Shown: one piece after another, positions 45,170-56,544 of the stretch
How positions within the stretch are numbered: position 1 is the first letter of the stretch
Layout: each line of letters opens with the position of its first letter
Source of the DNA: Dysidea avara
Taxonomy: Eukaryota > Porifera > Demospongiae > Dictyoceratida > Dysideidae
Direction of reading: 5' to 3'
Length of the DNA stretch: 64,000 bases
Assembly (NCBI RefSeq): GCF_963678975.1
Contig: NC_089281.1
Coordinates: forward strand, 9,759,277-9,823,276
The notes under the pieces: model-generated
The model's input: the letters and a program-made list of their open reading frames with translations, nothing else
Told to the model about the DNA's origin: nothing
The model's database searches: none
Position numbers and translations under genes: made by a program

Positions 45170-45545
45170 GCCTTTTGGTGGGGAGATTGCAGCCATTTAG
45201 GCCATATGGATGAGGGTCGCACCCCTAAACAAATCCTGTTTGGTGAACTGATTCAAAGCCAACCATTTCATGGACCTAAGAAGAGATGGCGTGATGAGGT
45301 AACGGGTGATTTGCGTGCCATAGGTGTTGGGGATGAATGGTTCCAGTTGTGTCAGGATCGTAAGCAGTGGTCAAAGATGTATTCCATTGCTGTTGGATGT
45401 TATGCACAAAACAGTGGGACAATTACTTGTGTTGCTAATGATTTTTCCGACTAAAAGACATTTCATTGTGCTTGTGGTCGATGTTTCAGGAGAAGGGTGA
45501 CTTAACCAGACATCGTAACTTTTATGGGGCTAGCAACTTGCTATA
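45170..45545 (+). pseudogene. LINE ORF2 C-terminal fragment
   Basis: The frame shows MDEGRTPKQILFGEL, then GPKKRWRDEVTGDLRAIG and QLCQDRKQW. This is the familiar tail of non-LTR ORF2 proteins (x-R-P-x-K-R-W-x-D...D-L). After a frame change, CGRCFR and EKGDLTRHR follow, matching the terminal zinc-finger-like block of the same proteins. No polymerase domain is present upstream. Confidence 0.7.
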
Positions 45546-45649
45546 TACTGGTTCAGGAGGATCCTAGAACTCTGCCATCACGGTTCACTGTACTGTGGGC
45601 ATCTACCAAATGACCAAGTGTGTGTGTGTTCCCTCCTTGTCTTTCTTAG

Positions 45650-46161
45650 TGGGTTGGAATTGTAGAACTTGAATTCTGTGACCTGGCTCCAAGTACATTT
45701 AAAAGTTATCCAAGTAAAGTACTTTTGAGTTATTCAAGTACAGGTACTCTAGGGTAAAGCACTCTGACCGTACTTAAGTCCATTGCAAGTACTTTTTACT
45801 GTACCAACATATTACCGTATATAAGTGTTATTTGTTAGTAAAAAGCAGACGAAAATCTATGTCTTAGTTCATAGAGCCATATAGTGAATAAGAGGTTAGC
45901 TAGCTGTTCAAATATTCTGCACTATTCTTATGTATCTATCTATAATCTTTTCGAATTTAAATAATTACTTCACTAGAGCCTTCAACTTATGCTTGGTATA
46001 AATTAACACATTCGATACGTACGAAATAAAATCATGTTGTTGACCAGCAGGCATTTATTTTCTTGAGCAAATATGCTACTGTAGCATTTTCATTACTACA
46101 GTGTGATCCTGATGGGAAAACCCAAAAACACCGCTCTCGTCTTTAGTGTAGAACCTCACTA
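45650..46161. other. AAGTACTT-rich repeat; no gene
   Basis: 45660..45800 is built from AAGTACTTTT/CAAGTA motifs in both orientations. Similar sequence lies at 52040..52220, on the other side of the 46162..52025 element. The two may be halves of one older repeat split by that element. Confidence 0.4.
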
Positions 46162-46599
46162 TAGTCCAGTAGATTTAAGGTTGGACCCGAAAAAAATTCG
46201 AAGAAAGCTGATTTTGGTATCATTAGAAAGCAAATTTTTCATAGAATAACATATCCAAAATCCTCTAAAATCCACCTTGGGGAAAATTTTTATGGCCAAT
46301 TTAGTATTGAGGCATATGTGACTGGATTCGGGAAAGTGGATCTTCCACACATATCCAATTTACCAACTTTGACAACTCATAACTTCAGATTGGAAAATGG
46401 TATTGACTTGAAATTTGATCAGTAGTGCAGCACCAGCATCACTTATTAGTTGCAGAAAATTTCGGGTTGATATTCACCATGTACACTACTAAGTTGTTGT
46501 TTCTCAATCGGATGCATTTGCAAACCCATTTTTGCAAATCTGGTCATTTGTGACTAACAAAAATGCATATTATCCTTAAAATATTTTCTCATAAGAAAC

Positions 46600-47290
46600 T
46601 CATTGCAATCAATATTAGCTGTAAGAAATAAGACTGTTTATAGAAATAAAAAGGTGCCTATCATGTAAGTTCTGAACAAATATACTTGTCACATGTACAA
46701 TTATTGTAAACAGTTTCCTCGGCACTTCTGCAGCTCTCTCCCTTGCAACTGCCATATGCTGCAACATACTTTAATCCATGATTACAATGAGACCATAATG
46801 TTGCTACCACATGGATTTGCAGTAGAAAGCTTGCATTTATATTGTACAAATTTAAGTAAGTTTCTGGTGCTAGTTCCATGTCTGTCATCATCAGTTGCAT
46901 ACAGCCTCAATCCTTTTAGTTTCCAGCTCCATTATGATAATGGATTAAGTTAATCAGTAAGTTCCTTCTAATGAATAACTTGTAGACGCACATACAAGTT
47001 GTGAAAGTGTGTTGCTCTTGCAATCATTTGCGCATCATTTTCTTCTTGATTAGGTCAACTTTACCCTGTTCAAATGTTGCAGATGTTGTATCACAGCCAC
47101 TCCATGCGAGCATGTGTAAAGAGAAGATGTAATTATGATGTTACAATAGGACCTATGTGCCCAATAATGTCATCAATTTTCCAATGCTCAAATGTTTCCC
47201 AACCTCTGAAAGAAAATATATATGCTTGGACAAGAACATCAGTGTCATCAGTTACAACACACTTTACTTCCTTAAATTGCAAATTGAAGT
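46600..47290 (-). pseudogene. Decayed transposon protein, left palindrome copy
   Basis: The minus strand reads AWSGCDTTSATFEQGKVDLI (about 47040..47115) and, further on after frame changes, HGLKYVAAYGSCKGESC (about 46725..46781). From memory these two blocks, in this order, belong to an uncharacterised protein family common in sponge and cnidarian transposons: an HA-W-S-GCDTTS block followed by a cysteine-rich C-terminus of type C-x-HGLKC-x-x-AC-x-x-C-G-x-x-C. The DTD-VLVLL plus GCDTT arrangement is reminiscent of PIN/FEN-like nucleases, but that is inference. Several frameshifts and stops make it non-functional. Confidence 0.55.
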
Positions 47291-47519
47291 GCACATTGAA
47301 CAATCAGTGTGTCAGCATCCAAATTACTCTGATGCACAACCTGGCTGTCATCTCACAGATATTGGACAATCAATTGATGTTTGCTCTTTTCATTTGCAAG
47401 AAAACTTCCTGACTTTTGTATGCTTCCATAGATTCACTTGACTGAATATCTGCACCTGCACATACCATAACATACCGCTGACAGCCCTACACACTGATTG
47501 CACACATGGAGATTCTGAC

Positions 47520-48290
47520 ATACTGATGGTCCAATGCGCACTTCAATTTTGCAATTGAAGGAAGTAGAGTGAATGTTGTAGCTGATGACAACAATGAAGT
47601 TCTTGTGCTACTGGTGCACGCTGGAAGCAGAACATGACAAGTACGTCTCTCTTTTCATTCAGAGGTTGTAAAACATTTGAAGATTTGGAAAAATGATGAC
47701 GTTATTGGGCACAACGTAGGTCCTCTTTTCACATGCCTGGGGTGGCTGTGACACAACGACCACAACATTTGAATAGGTAAAGTCGGCCTAATCAGCAATC
47801 AAATGATGTGCAAACGATTGAAAAGTTAATGATGGATTATATAATGCAACAATTGCACATGTTGAAAAAATTGGAGTTTGATGGGAGTCAGTCTGATTCA
47901 TTGAGGAGTCTCAGGTATACAAAACAAAGTACATGGAAATGGAGGCATCAGAAAGTTATAACACATGCGAGCTGTGAAAGTGTGCTAACCCTTGTAGTTG
48001 GATGGAGTTTTGAGGATAAATGGTTTTAGCTGATGAAGGAAGTTATTCATTGGAGGGAACTTAATATGGGGTTGGAAACTAGAAGGATTAAGGCTGCAAC
48101 CAATGATGATAGACATGGGACCAGTTCTAGAGATCATATATATTGATTTTATACAATATAAATGCCAGCTTTCCACTGCAAATCCGTATGGTAGCAATAT
48201 TATGCTCTTGTTGCAAACATGGATTATTAGTGTGTTGCAGAGAGTTGTAGAAGTGCTAAGGAATCTGTTTCTTATGAAAAAATAATTTAA
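47520..48290 (+). pseudogene. Decayed transposon protein, right palindrome copy
   Basis: Plus-strand inverse counterpart of the left copy. DDNNEVLVLLVH at about 47584..47619 corresponds to the family's D-T-D-V-L-V-L-L block. HAWGGCDTT lies at 47732..47758, and CSCCKHGL-type cysteine-rich sequence at about 48200..48240. The N-terminal side faces the palindrome centre, so the two copies are head to head. It contains stops and frame changes; the cysteine-rich part is spread over two frames. Confidence 0.55.
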
Positions 48291-48769
48291 GGATAACACA
48301 TTTTTGTTGGTCACAAATGACCAGATTTGCAAAAATGGGTTTGCAAATGCATCCGATTGAGAAACAACAACTTAGTGTTCAACTTGATTATCAATCTGAA
48401 ATTTTCTCCACCTACTAAGTGATGCTGGTGCGCACTACTGATCAAATTTCAAGTCAATACCAGTTTCCAGTCTGAAGTTATGAGTTGTCAAAGTTGGTAA
48501 ATTGGATATGTGTGGAAGATACACTTTCCCGAATCCAGTCACATATGGCTCAATACTAATTGGCCATAAAGTTTTTTCCCCAAGGTGGATTTTAGAGGAT
48601 TTTGGATATGTTATTCTATGAAAAATTTGCTTTCTAATGGAGTGTTGTCCAGTACTGCCGTAGAAAATCCCTTGTCATCCATGGCTGTCATAGATAGTTA
48701 AGCTTAACAAGTTTTACATACATAAATATTATTAGATCATCGAGGAGACCTCTTGTCGAAGTAACTAAT

Positions 48770-49745
48770 GTATCCACCATGGATCACCATTGTCCAGGGG
48801 ACCCCCTTGTCAGAGTATCCAGGGATGACATAGTTACTACGGTAATCCATGTATTCACCATGGATCACCATTGTCCAGGGGACCCCATTGTCAGAGTATC
48901 CACGGATGACATAGTTACTACGGTTATCCATGTATCCACCATGGATCACCATTGTCCAGGGGACCCCCTTGTCAGAGTATCCACGGATGACATAGTTACT
49001 ACGGTTATCCATGTGTCCACCATGGATCACCATTGTCCAGGGGACCCCCTTGTCAGAGTATCCACGGATGACAAAGTTACTACGTTTATCCATGTGTCCA
49101 CCATGGATCACCATTGTCCAGGGGACCCCCTTGTCAGAGTATCCACGGATGACATAGTTACTACAGTTATCCATGTATCCACCATGGATCACCATTGTCC
49201 AGGGGACCCCCTTGTCAGAGTATCCACGGATGACATAGTTACTATGGTTATCCATGTATCCACCATGGATCACCATTGTCCAGGGGACCCCCTTGTCAGA
49301 GTATCCACGGATGACATAGTTACTACGGTTATCCATGTATCCACCATGGATCACCATTGTCCAGGGGACCCCCTTGTCAGAGTATCCAGGGATGACATAG
49401 TTACTATGGTTATCCATGTATCCACCATGGATCACCATTGTCCAGGGGACCCCCTTGTCAGATTATCTGCAGATGACCATGTATCCACCATGGAGCACCA
49501 TTGTCCAGGGGACCCCCTTGTCAGAGTATCCGCGGATGACAGAGTTACTATGGTTATCCATGTATCTACCATGGATCACCATACCCCCTTGTCAGAGTAT
49601 CCGCAGATGACAAAGTTACTATGGTTATCCATGTGTCCACCATTGTCCAAGAGACCCCCTTGTCAGAGTATCCACGGATGACAAAGTTACTATGGTTATC
49701 CATGCATCCACCATGGATCACCATTGTTCAGGGAACCCCCTTGTC
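48770..49745 (+). repeat. 81-bp minisatellite array, ~12 units
   Basis: Each unit contains ATCCACCATGGATCACCATT, GTCCAGGGGACCCCCTTGTC and AGAGTATCCACGGATGACAT. The period is 81 bp in the regular part, with shortened units near 49470..49500 and 49560..49660. Because 81 is a multiple of three, several frames stay open on both strands. A 300-codon plus frame (27-residue unit MDHHCPGDPLVRVSTDD...) and a 233-codon minus frame result from this and are not taken as genes. Confidence 0.95.
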
Positions 49746-50257
49746 TAAGTATTAGTTTTAGTACAATGCTTTGTGCCTGCTTTTAAAAGTGCACATACCA
49801 AGTAGCAGTTTCTGTATGTTCAGAATCAAAATTCATATGTTCTAATAGCAACGTTTTGCACATAAATATAGTAGATGGTTCTTAATTATGTTGTAAAATG
49901 TAGAGACCACATATATACGTATGTATATTCCAACAAACAAAACTGGCTTAAATATTCTGATTGTGTTTATCGCATAAGTACATCATGTAAAACAAAAATC
50001 TTTCCCGACACATGTGTTGTGATATCCTTGAATATCGTGACAACCAGGAAAAAATCTGTTCACAAATCTCTGTATCCACCTATTGTAAGTGCAAACGCGG
50101 TAATAGAATGCTATGATAAAGTTATACACTGATCATAATCTGATCACTAGTGTAAAGATTTAAATGAATAAATAGGAAGAACATAATGCATGCCTATGTA
50201 TAGTCAGTATGCAAATACAGTAAGTGAATAGGAGACTAGGAGATGATCATTCAGTTA

Positions 50258-50575
50258 CAGGGGCGGATCCAGACTTTTAAAAAGGGGGGTTCCACTTTGA
50301 AATTGCAACTTCAGCCTAGCTGTATAAGTTGAAGACCAAAAAAAAAAAAAAAAAAAGTCATCACCTGCTGACAATTGCTTCCACCTCACCAACTATATTT
50401 CCTTCCTTATTTATAACTAGATATATAGCTTGCTACACTGCTCCTCAAAAGACCACTGTGACTGCTCTATTAGAGTATCTCAATTTGACTGCTCTATTAG
50501 AGTATCTCGAGTGAGAAGGCTTTTAAAAAGGGGGGTTCCATGGAACCCTTGGAACCCCCCCTGGATCTGCCCCTG
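50258..50575. mobile_element. MITE with CAGGGGCGGATCC ends, 5-bp TSD
   Basis: Left end CAGGGGCGGATCCAG and reversed right end CAGGGGCAGATCCAG, flanked by AGTTA (50253..50257 and 50576..50580). It holds an A run (50338..50356), the core block CACCTGCTGACAATTGCT and two copies of CTCTATTAGAG. The near-perfect inverse GGGGGGTTCC...GGAACCCCCC pairs lie just inside the ends. Confidence 0.85.
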
Positions 50576-50894
50576 AGTTATCTTACTTGTTTGCATTATC
50601 AAACCCCATTTTGAAATGTTTAGTTACACTACTTTTATAAAGTACGTATATGTGAGATGTATATGTTGTCATATTAAAATGGTATTTAATTTGACTATAT
50701 AGAGGGCCCAGTACCTCAACCAAGAGTACTGAAAGATCTAGAGCAAACACACCTGAAGGAGAAGTAGATAAGTCTCCTAAAATGCCCAGGCTGGAACTTT
50801 AGCAACGTTACTGCACATATAGCACATCAGCTGATTCTAGCAATGTATTCACACAAGTAAAGCACAATTGCATTAATTCTGTTCCAATTATCAC

Positions 50895-51830
50895 CCTGGT
50901 GGATAAATAGTAACTTTGTCATCTATGGATCCTCTGACAAGGGGGACCCCTAGACAATGATGATCCATGGTGGATACAATAGTAACTTTGTCATCTGCGG
51001 ATACTCTGACAAGGGGTATGGTGCTCCATGGTGGATACATGGATAACCATAGTAACTTTGTCATCCGCAGATACTCTGACAAGGGGGTTCCCTGGACAAT
51101 GGTGATCCATGGTGGATACATGGATAACCATAGTAACTTTGTCATCTGCGGATACTCTGACAAGGGGGTATGGTGATCCATGGTGGATACATGGATAACC
51201 ATAGTAACTCTGTCATCCGTGGATACTCTGACAAGGGGGTCCCCTGGACAATGGTGCTCCATGGTGGATACATGGTCATCCGCAGATACTTTGACTAGGG
51301 GGTCCCCTGGACAATGGTGATCCATGGTGGATACATGGATAACCATAGTAACTATGTCATCCGTGGATACTCTGACAAGGGGGTTCCCTGGACAATGGTG
51401 ATCCATGGTGGATACATGGATAACCATAGTAACTTTGTCATCTGTGGATACTCTGACAAGGGGGTCCCCTGGACAATGGTGATCCATGGTGGATACATGG
51501 ATAACCATAGTAACTATGTCATCCGCAGATACTGACAAAGGGGTCCCCTGGACAATGGTGATCCATGGTGGATACATGGATAACCATAGTAACTATGTCA
51601 TCCATGGATACTCTGACAAGGGGGTCCTCTGGACAATGGTGATCCATGGTGGATACATGGATAACCATAGTAACTTTGTCATCCGCAGATACTCTGACAA
51701 GGGGGTCCCTGGACAATGGTGCTCCATGGTGGATACATGGATAACCATAGTAACTTTGTCATCCGCGGATACTCTAACAAGGGGGTATGGTGATCCATGG
51801 TGGATACATGGATAACCATAGTAATGTAAC
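50895..51830 (-). repeat. 81-bp minisatellite array in inverse orientation, ~11 units
   Basis: The same unit as 48770..49745 on the opposite strand, with matching truncated units (for example near 51000..51020 and 51270..51290) in roughly mirrored order. The open frames at 50891..51577 (minus) and 51486..51815 (plus) are by-products. Confidence 0.95.
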
Positions 51831-52227
51831 TTGGCAAGGGGATACAGTCGTGATTAGTGGTGGAATTGTGGAATTTGTGAATGCAGTCAAATTAACTTTG
51901 GTGTACATGGATGACAAAGGAGTTTGGACAGCAGTACTGGACCACTATGTTCTAATGATACCAAAATCAGCTTTCTTCAAAATTTTTCTGGGTTCACCCC
52001 TTTTTCAGTTATATCTACTGGACTACTAGAGCTTATTTCATTTAAGTACGGTCTGTATTTACATTAAGAATACATGATACTTTAAAGTACTTAAAATACT
52101 TTAATTACCCTAGTACTAAGAGCTTACAAGCACATGGGGTGTATGTTAGGAAAATTGAGCAAGTATGTAAGCAAAATTCAAGTACTTTCAAATTTATACT
52201 TAAGTATACTTCAGTGTAAGTACTCAT

Positions 52228-52265
52228 TAGGCCATTGCCCTAACCACTTGGCTGTGCTGCCTCAC
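52228..52265 (-). repeat. Solo SINE head fragment
   Basis: On the minus strand GGCAGCACAGCCAAGTGGTT with a GGGCAATGGCCT stretch matches the tRNA-like head of the SINE family. It is followed by a (CA)n tract at 52275..52330. Confidence 0.6.
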
Positions 52266-52329
52266 ATAATACACACTCGCATGCACACACACACACGCAC
52301 GCACGCACACACACACACACACACACACA

Positions 52330-52688
52330 TACCAGACATGGGTCCAAGTGCAAATCGAAAGGTTGCAGCTTTGATTCTCAGTTATGCCAAATTGGTGTTG
52401 CTGTTGTTTCCTTGAGCAAAAACGTTTAGTCACATTGCTTCAGTATACCCAGCTGTTTAAATAGGAACTTGGTAACCTGGTATAAACTGGGGAAGCAAAT
52501 TCCAACTGTCCATGTCTCACACAATGGGTGTGGGACTTCAGGTATCCACACCTTCATCTGTGAGACATGGTACAGCCTCCTACAGCTTACTAGTCCTGCC
52601 CACGAGGATTTGAGTAACACACAGGTGTTTCGGTGCTGGCTCACTGGGTAGGTATGAACACTAGTGGCAATTAAAAGGTTTTGCTTTG

Positions 52689-52690
<2 letters not shown>
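52330..52690 (+). mobile_element. tRNA-derived SINE, copy 5
   Basis: A worn head (CAAATCGAAAGGTTGCAG, TTTGATTCTCAGTTATGCC), then the central TTTCCTTGAGCAAAAACGTT and CACATTGCTTCAGTATACCC, and a 3' part ending GCTTTGCTTTTGTGTG that runs into a ~70-bp (GT)n tail. Confidence 0.75.
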
Positions 52691-52757
<67 letters not shown>

Positions 52758-52758
52758 T
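52691..52758 (+). repeat. (GT)n microsatellite
   Basis: Uninterrupted GT run forming the tail of SINE copy 5. Frames with poly-TH or poly-CV repeats here are not genes. Confidence 0.95.
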
Positions 52759-52800
52759 GCATGTGTGTGCTGCATGTGTGTGCATGCTTGTGTGTGTGTG

Positions 52801-53190
52801 ACGCAGCATAGCCAAGTGGCTGGAGCATTAGGCTTGTAATCGAAAGGTTCAAGGTTCAGTTCTAGGTTATTCCACTTTGGTGTTCTTGAGCAAGAAACTT
52901 TACTCACGTTACTCTTTGTCTACCCAGCTGTATAATGGGGACCTGGTGGCCTGCTGTCAACTGGGGAAGCAGCCCACCCAACTGCGGTGTGCCCACACTT
53001 TCACCTGTGAGACATGGTACATACAGCCTCTTATGGGCTACTACTGCTGCCCAGGAGGATTTGCCTGCGCCAACTCCAAGCAAAGCACCTGAGTAGAGGA
53101 CAGACCTGAGTAGAGGACAGACCTGTGTCCCAGTGCTGGTTCGCTGGGTGGGTGTGACTGTGTCTGCATGGTAGCCAAAGGCTTTGCTTT
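52801..53190 (+). mobile_element. tRNA-derived SINE, copy 6
   Basis: The head GCAGCATAGCCAAGTGGCTG (A box) and GGTTCAGTTCT (B box) start within a few bases of the (GT)n tail of copy 5. Central block CTTGAGCAAGAAACTTTACT, then AATGGGGACCTGGTGGCCTG, and a GCTTTGCTTTGTGTGTG tail. Confidence 0.8.
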
Positions 53191-53199
53191 GTGTGTGTG

Positions 53200-55190
53200 T
53201 CTATTGTGTGTGTGTGTGTGTGTGTGTCTAGTGTGCACAGTGTTGTGTGCATGTGCAGTGTATTCTACTTACATAATCATCATGATGTGGACACAATAAA
53301 CAGAGTATTTTATGTATTTGTGTTTTATGGTAGTACCGAATGGTATTGGTAAGGGGTGTACATACCCCTAAGTTTTATTAAAACTTGTATGTACAGCCCA
53401 CTTGTGCTGTTTTAAGGGTTAGATTGTGCTTTGTTTTTTCTACAGAACACGTTGTACATAGATTAAATCAAAGCTGAGAGGATGACAGATTGTACTACTT
53501 AAGTTATGTTAATATGGACATACAAAGAGTAAGTCAACCAGCTTAGCAATACTGACCCAGTTCTAAGTGGGGAATAATGCCATATGTGTTACTGTACCAT
53601 ATTGTACCTTAACTTTCACTAACCTGGGGATGGTACCTGAATCTGACTCAGTTTTAATAGAGGCGTGCATCAGCGGACCCATTGCAGAATTAAGTATTTG
53701 TACGCTGTAGCATCTCAGTTTTCTTTTTTTTTTTAATAATCTGAGGCTTAGCCTATATATTAGTTTGATAAAAGTGTAGTTTGGAAATGGATTTAAGTAC
53801 TTTCTTAATTCCTACAATTACTTCAAATACTTTATCGAAATAAGATTATAAAAAAATCAAATGACCATTTGGCCATTAAAAGTGTGACATCAGCTGTGCA
53901 TAGCTTGCATGTCGACACTTATGGATTCAATAGCATTCACCTTCCCTTTTGAAGTTGAGGAGTATAATAACAAGTGGCACAAGAGGAGGATATCCACTTA
54001 GGGATTGGAAACAAAATGAAGTTAAGTATTCTCAGTCCACTGGCTAAAACAACGCCACAGTTTTTATGCAAACCAACTTTGCCTGCACCGGTTGAAAGAT
54101 TATTCAGTATCGTTTGACCAGAGATTTGAAGAACTTGTGTTTATTTAATGCAATTAATGGCGTGTACTGCACAAGTGCATGTAGCCCCTGTACATGCATG
54201 CATACGGAAACCACCCTACAACTTTGTATTAACTAAAAATGATATGCGTATATTTGTCAAGTGCAAAGCCTAGTATATACCAGCAAAGTATTTAAAATTG
54301 TATTTAAATTACTTTGGAAAGTATTTAAAATGTACTTTGGAAAGTTCATATTTGTATTTAAATACTGTCCTGATAAAAGTATTGCAATGTATTTGTATTT
54401 CAAAATTTTAGAGTATTTGCAATTGTATTTAAAAAATATTTGAAACCAACTCTGACATACACATGCACACAACTCATCACCTTATTGGCATGTGTTATGA
54501 CAAATGCAGGGTCCACTCTAGACCACTTTACACTCTATTCGCCAAACTTAATTTTTAGCAAAGTATTGTCATTTAGAGTAATGGCTTTGTATGGACAAAA
54601 TATTACCCAATAGACCAGATAACCTTACCTGCTTGTGTAGGTATCCTTAGTACAGGGCTGCTAGAAACCAGATATACAAATTTATGAATACTACAGCATT
54701 ACTGTATTTTCAAATCAATTATTGCATGCATGACTTTGTGAAGACTAAGTAGCAACAATTGTGAAACAATAATGTGCAAAGCAAGAACTATGTAGATACC
54801 GTATGGATTATGTGTAAAGCTTAAACTGTGTCCTGTCATCCAGTTTGCAAAAAAAAATACGTCTCACCAAGTTAATGAGTGAGTAGGGTGACAACAGCTG
54901 ATGCATGAGGATTGGGGTCACCAGTGTACCACTCAGTTGGGTACCTTATCGTGGTGTGATTTGAAAATTATATTGGACTTACTCCATTGCTAGGAATCTG
55001 TAGTGACTTGAACATTAATTAGAATAATCATGTAATTGTTTGCATGCATATACCAGTTTTTCCAGATTCGTGATTGTACATGCTGTTTTAAGTCCTTCTA
55101 ATCTGTGTTGTTGGTCCGGTACACGTGATAGCGGTTCATTGACTGAGTATATTTCATATTTGCGATAAGGATTAAGATGATTTTCGTTAA
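53200..55190. other. No gene recognised
   Basis: AT-rich. 54270..54450 is a GTATTTAAA/ACTTTGGAAAG-rich repeat, probably a MITE relic. Nothing else was identified. Confidence 0.35.
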
Positions 55191-55665
55191 TGATGGCAGC
55201 ACATGGCAAGTTTGAAAAGTTTATTTCACGGCATGAGGACTGAGAATCGTACCAGGAGTGACTCCAACAGTATTTTGTAGCCAATGACATGAAAGATGCC
55301 GACAAATGCCATGCAATTCTACTGAGTGCCTGTGGATAATAAACTTACAAAGTAATTAATTCGCAACCTTGTGGCACCAAAGAAACCAGCAGAATGTACG
55401 TTTGAAGACATAACAGACATTTGGCAAGATACTTCAGTCCTAAACCTTCGAAAATAGTGCAATTTAAGTTCAGCACTCGCTGTCGTCGGCAGGGAGAAAG
55501 CATCGCGAAGTTCGTAGCAGAACTGCTACAAATTGCTCATCATTGTGGGTATGAAGCAATCCTTGAAGACATGCTTCGTGATCGCTTAGTTTGTGGTGTG
55601 AACGACTCCCGAGTACAGAGAAGATTGTTGTCAGAATCTGATCTAACATTTACAGGTAGGGCTGC

Positions 55666-56544
55666 ACCGATTCTAGTATCAGTATTGATATCGGGCCGAT
55701 GCTGCTGTTTTCATGAAGTATCGGAATCAGCCATTATATTGTTTCAGATACCGATTCTTATCAGAGAAGAAGACGTGCTCAATTTACACAAGAGCAAAGG
55801 GACACAATCATACAGCAGAGAAAGAAGACGTGCTCGATTTACACAAGAGCAAAGGGACACAATCATACAGCAGAGAAAGCAGGATTGGTACGTTTGTTGT
55901 ATATAAATTTGTAAAACTTACAAAAACATTTGAGTATATTATGATTAGTAATTGCTGTTCATAAAATATTAAACTGAATCCTATACAACTGATAAAATAA
56001 AATACAACGGATATATGATCTAAATTCACTACCACATTCTTGCAGATGGTTTATTTGTGCATATCACACTAACAATAACTATTGTGACTCATTTTCATGA
56101 TTTGTTTATATTGATAGTGCTTCAAATGTTGGTGTAGTAACAAATGCTGATGTGAATGTGGACCAATCACAACATGTCCAGCGTCATGTGCCAGTTGACA
56201 TTAGTGACCCTGCAGTCATTGCCAAGATTACAGAATTTCATGCTGAATTGGCTTCATTGAATCCAGTCCACTGTTCAATATGTCTTGAAAAATTCCCAAG
56301 CATTTTAACAGCCCTGCCCATACCTACCTTAAGTGGTGGGTTAGTCCTCAAGCCATGTTTGAACCCCCGTACTTTTATATAGTGTGCTTATCTTCCATTA
56401 GCATGAATGGCTAGATAATAAGAACAACATTCGATTATGAGCTATTGTCCAAGCAGTATTACCTGTAAAACTATAATAATCATGAATAAATGAATTACCC
56501 ACAACATATTATTACCTAGCCATAGCTTCTAAATTCCCTTCAGG
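55666..56544 (+). mobile_element. Insert within gag carrying a foreign gene fragment
   Basis: It starts TAGGGCTGCACCGATTCTAG, a hAT-like end with inverse repeats (AGTATCAGTATTGATATC). Within it, 55770..55890 encodes RRRARFTQEQRDTIIQQRK, and 56150..56340 encodes FHAELASLNPVHCSICLEKF. From memory, an arginine-rich T-x-E-Q-R block upstream of a CxxC block resembles the N-terminal region of Helitron-type proteins. The exact right border is unclear. Confidence 0.45.
55769..55880 (+). repeat. Tandem duplication, 55 bp x 2
   Basis: GAAGACGTGCTC, ATTTACACAAGAGCAAAGGG and ACACAATCATACAGCAGAGA repeat after 55 bp with one mismatch. The length is not a multiple of three, so the second copy is shifted in frame. 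Confidence 0.9.

Larger units (their letters stand above)
48640..51949. mobile_element. hAT-like element carrying inverted minisatellite arrays
   Basis: Ends GAGTGTTGTCCAGTACTGC and, reversed, CATAGTGGTCCAGTACTGC. The 8-bp repeat TTCTAATG flanks it (48632..48639 and 51950..51957). The insertion splits the right arm of the large palindrome exactly at TTCTAATG. Inside are two inverted arrays of an 81-bp unit and a central 1.15 kb that includes a MITE (50258..50575). No transposase is recognised. Confidence 0.75.
46162..52025. mobile_element. Large palindromic element, right arm split by a hAT-like insert
   Basis: Outer ends TAGTCCAGTAGAT at the left and ATCTACTGGACTA at the right. The left arm 46162..47290 pairs with 47520..48639 plus 51950..52025. 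Landmarks are GAAGAAAGCTGATTTTGGTA, ATTGGATATGTGTGGAAGAT, TGCAAATGCATCCGATTGAG and AATTGAAGTGCGCATTG. The uninterrupted palindrome would be about 2.55 kb with arms of about 1.15 kb. The insert 48640..51949 carries its own target-site duplication. Confidence 0.8.

Noticed and set aside
48779..49681. 300-codon plus-strand frame in the minisatellite as a repeat protein gene
   Set aside because: The 81-bp period keeps frames open on both strands, the array is inverted at 50.9-51.8 kb, and no promoter, splice or conserved domain supports coding.
48770..51830. CRISPR array
   Set aside because: Direct repeats without unique spacers, in eukaryotic DNA; it is a minisatellite.
52671..52907. Histidine/threonine-rich frames over the (GT)n tract
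   Set aside because: They are translations of a microsatellite in a SINE tail.
55666..56120. Spliceosomal introns within gag
   Set aside because: The interruption carries mobile-element ends and foreign coding segments, which fits insertion better than an intron.
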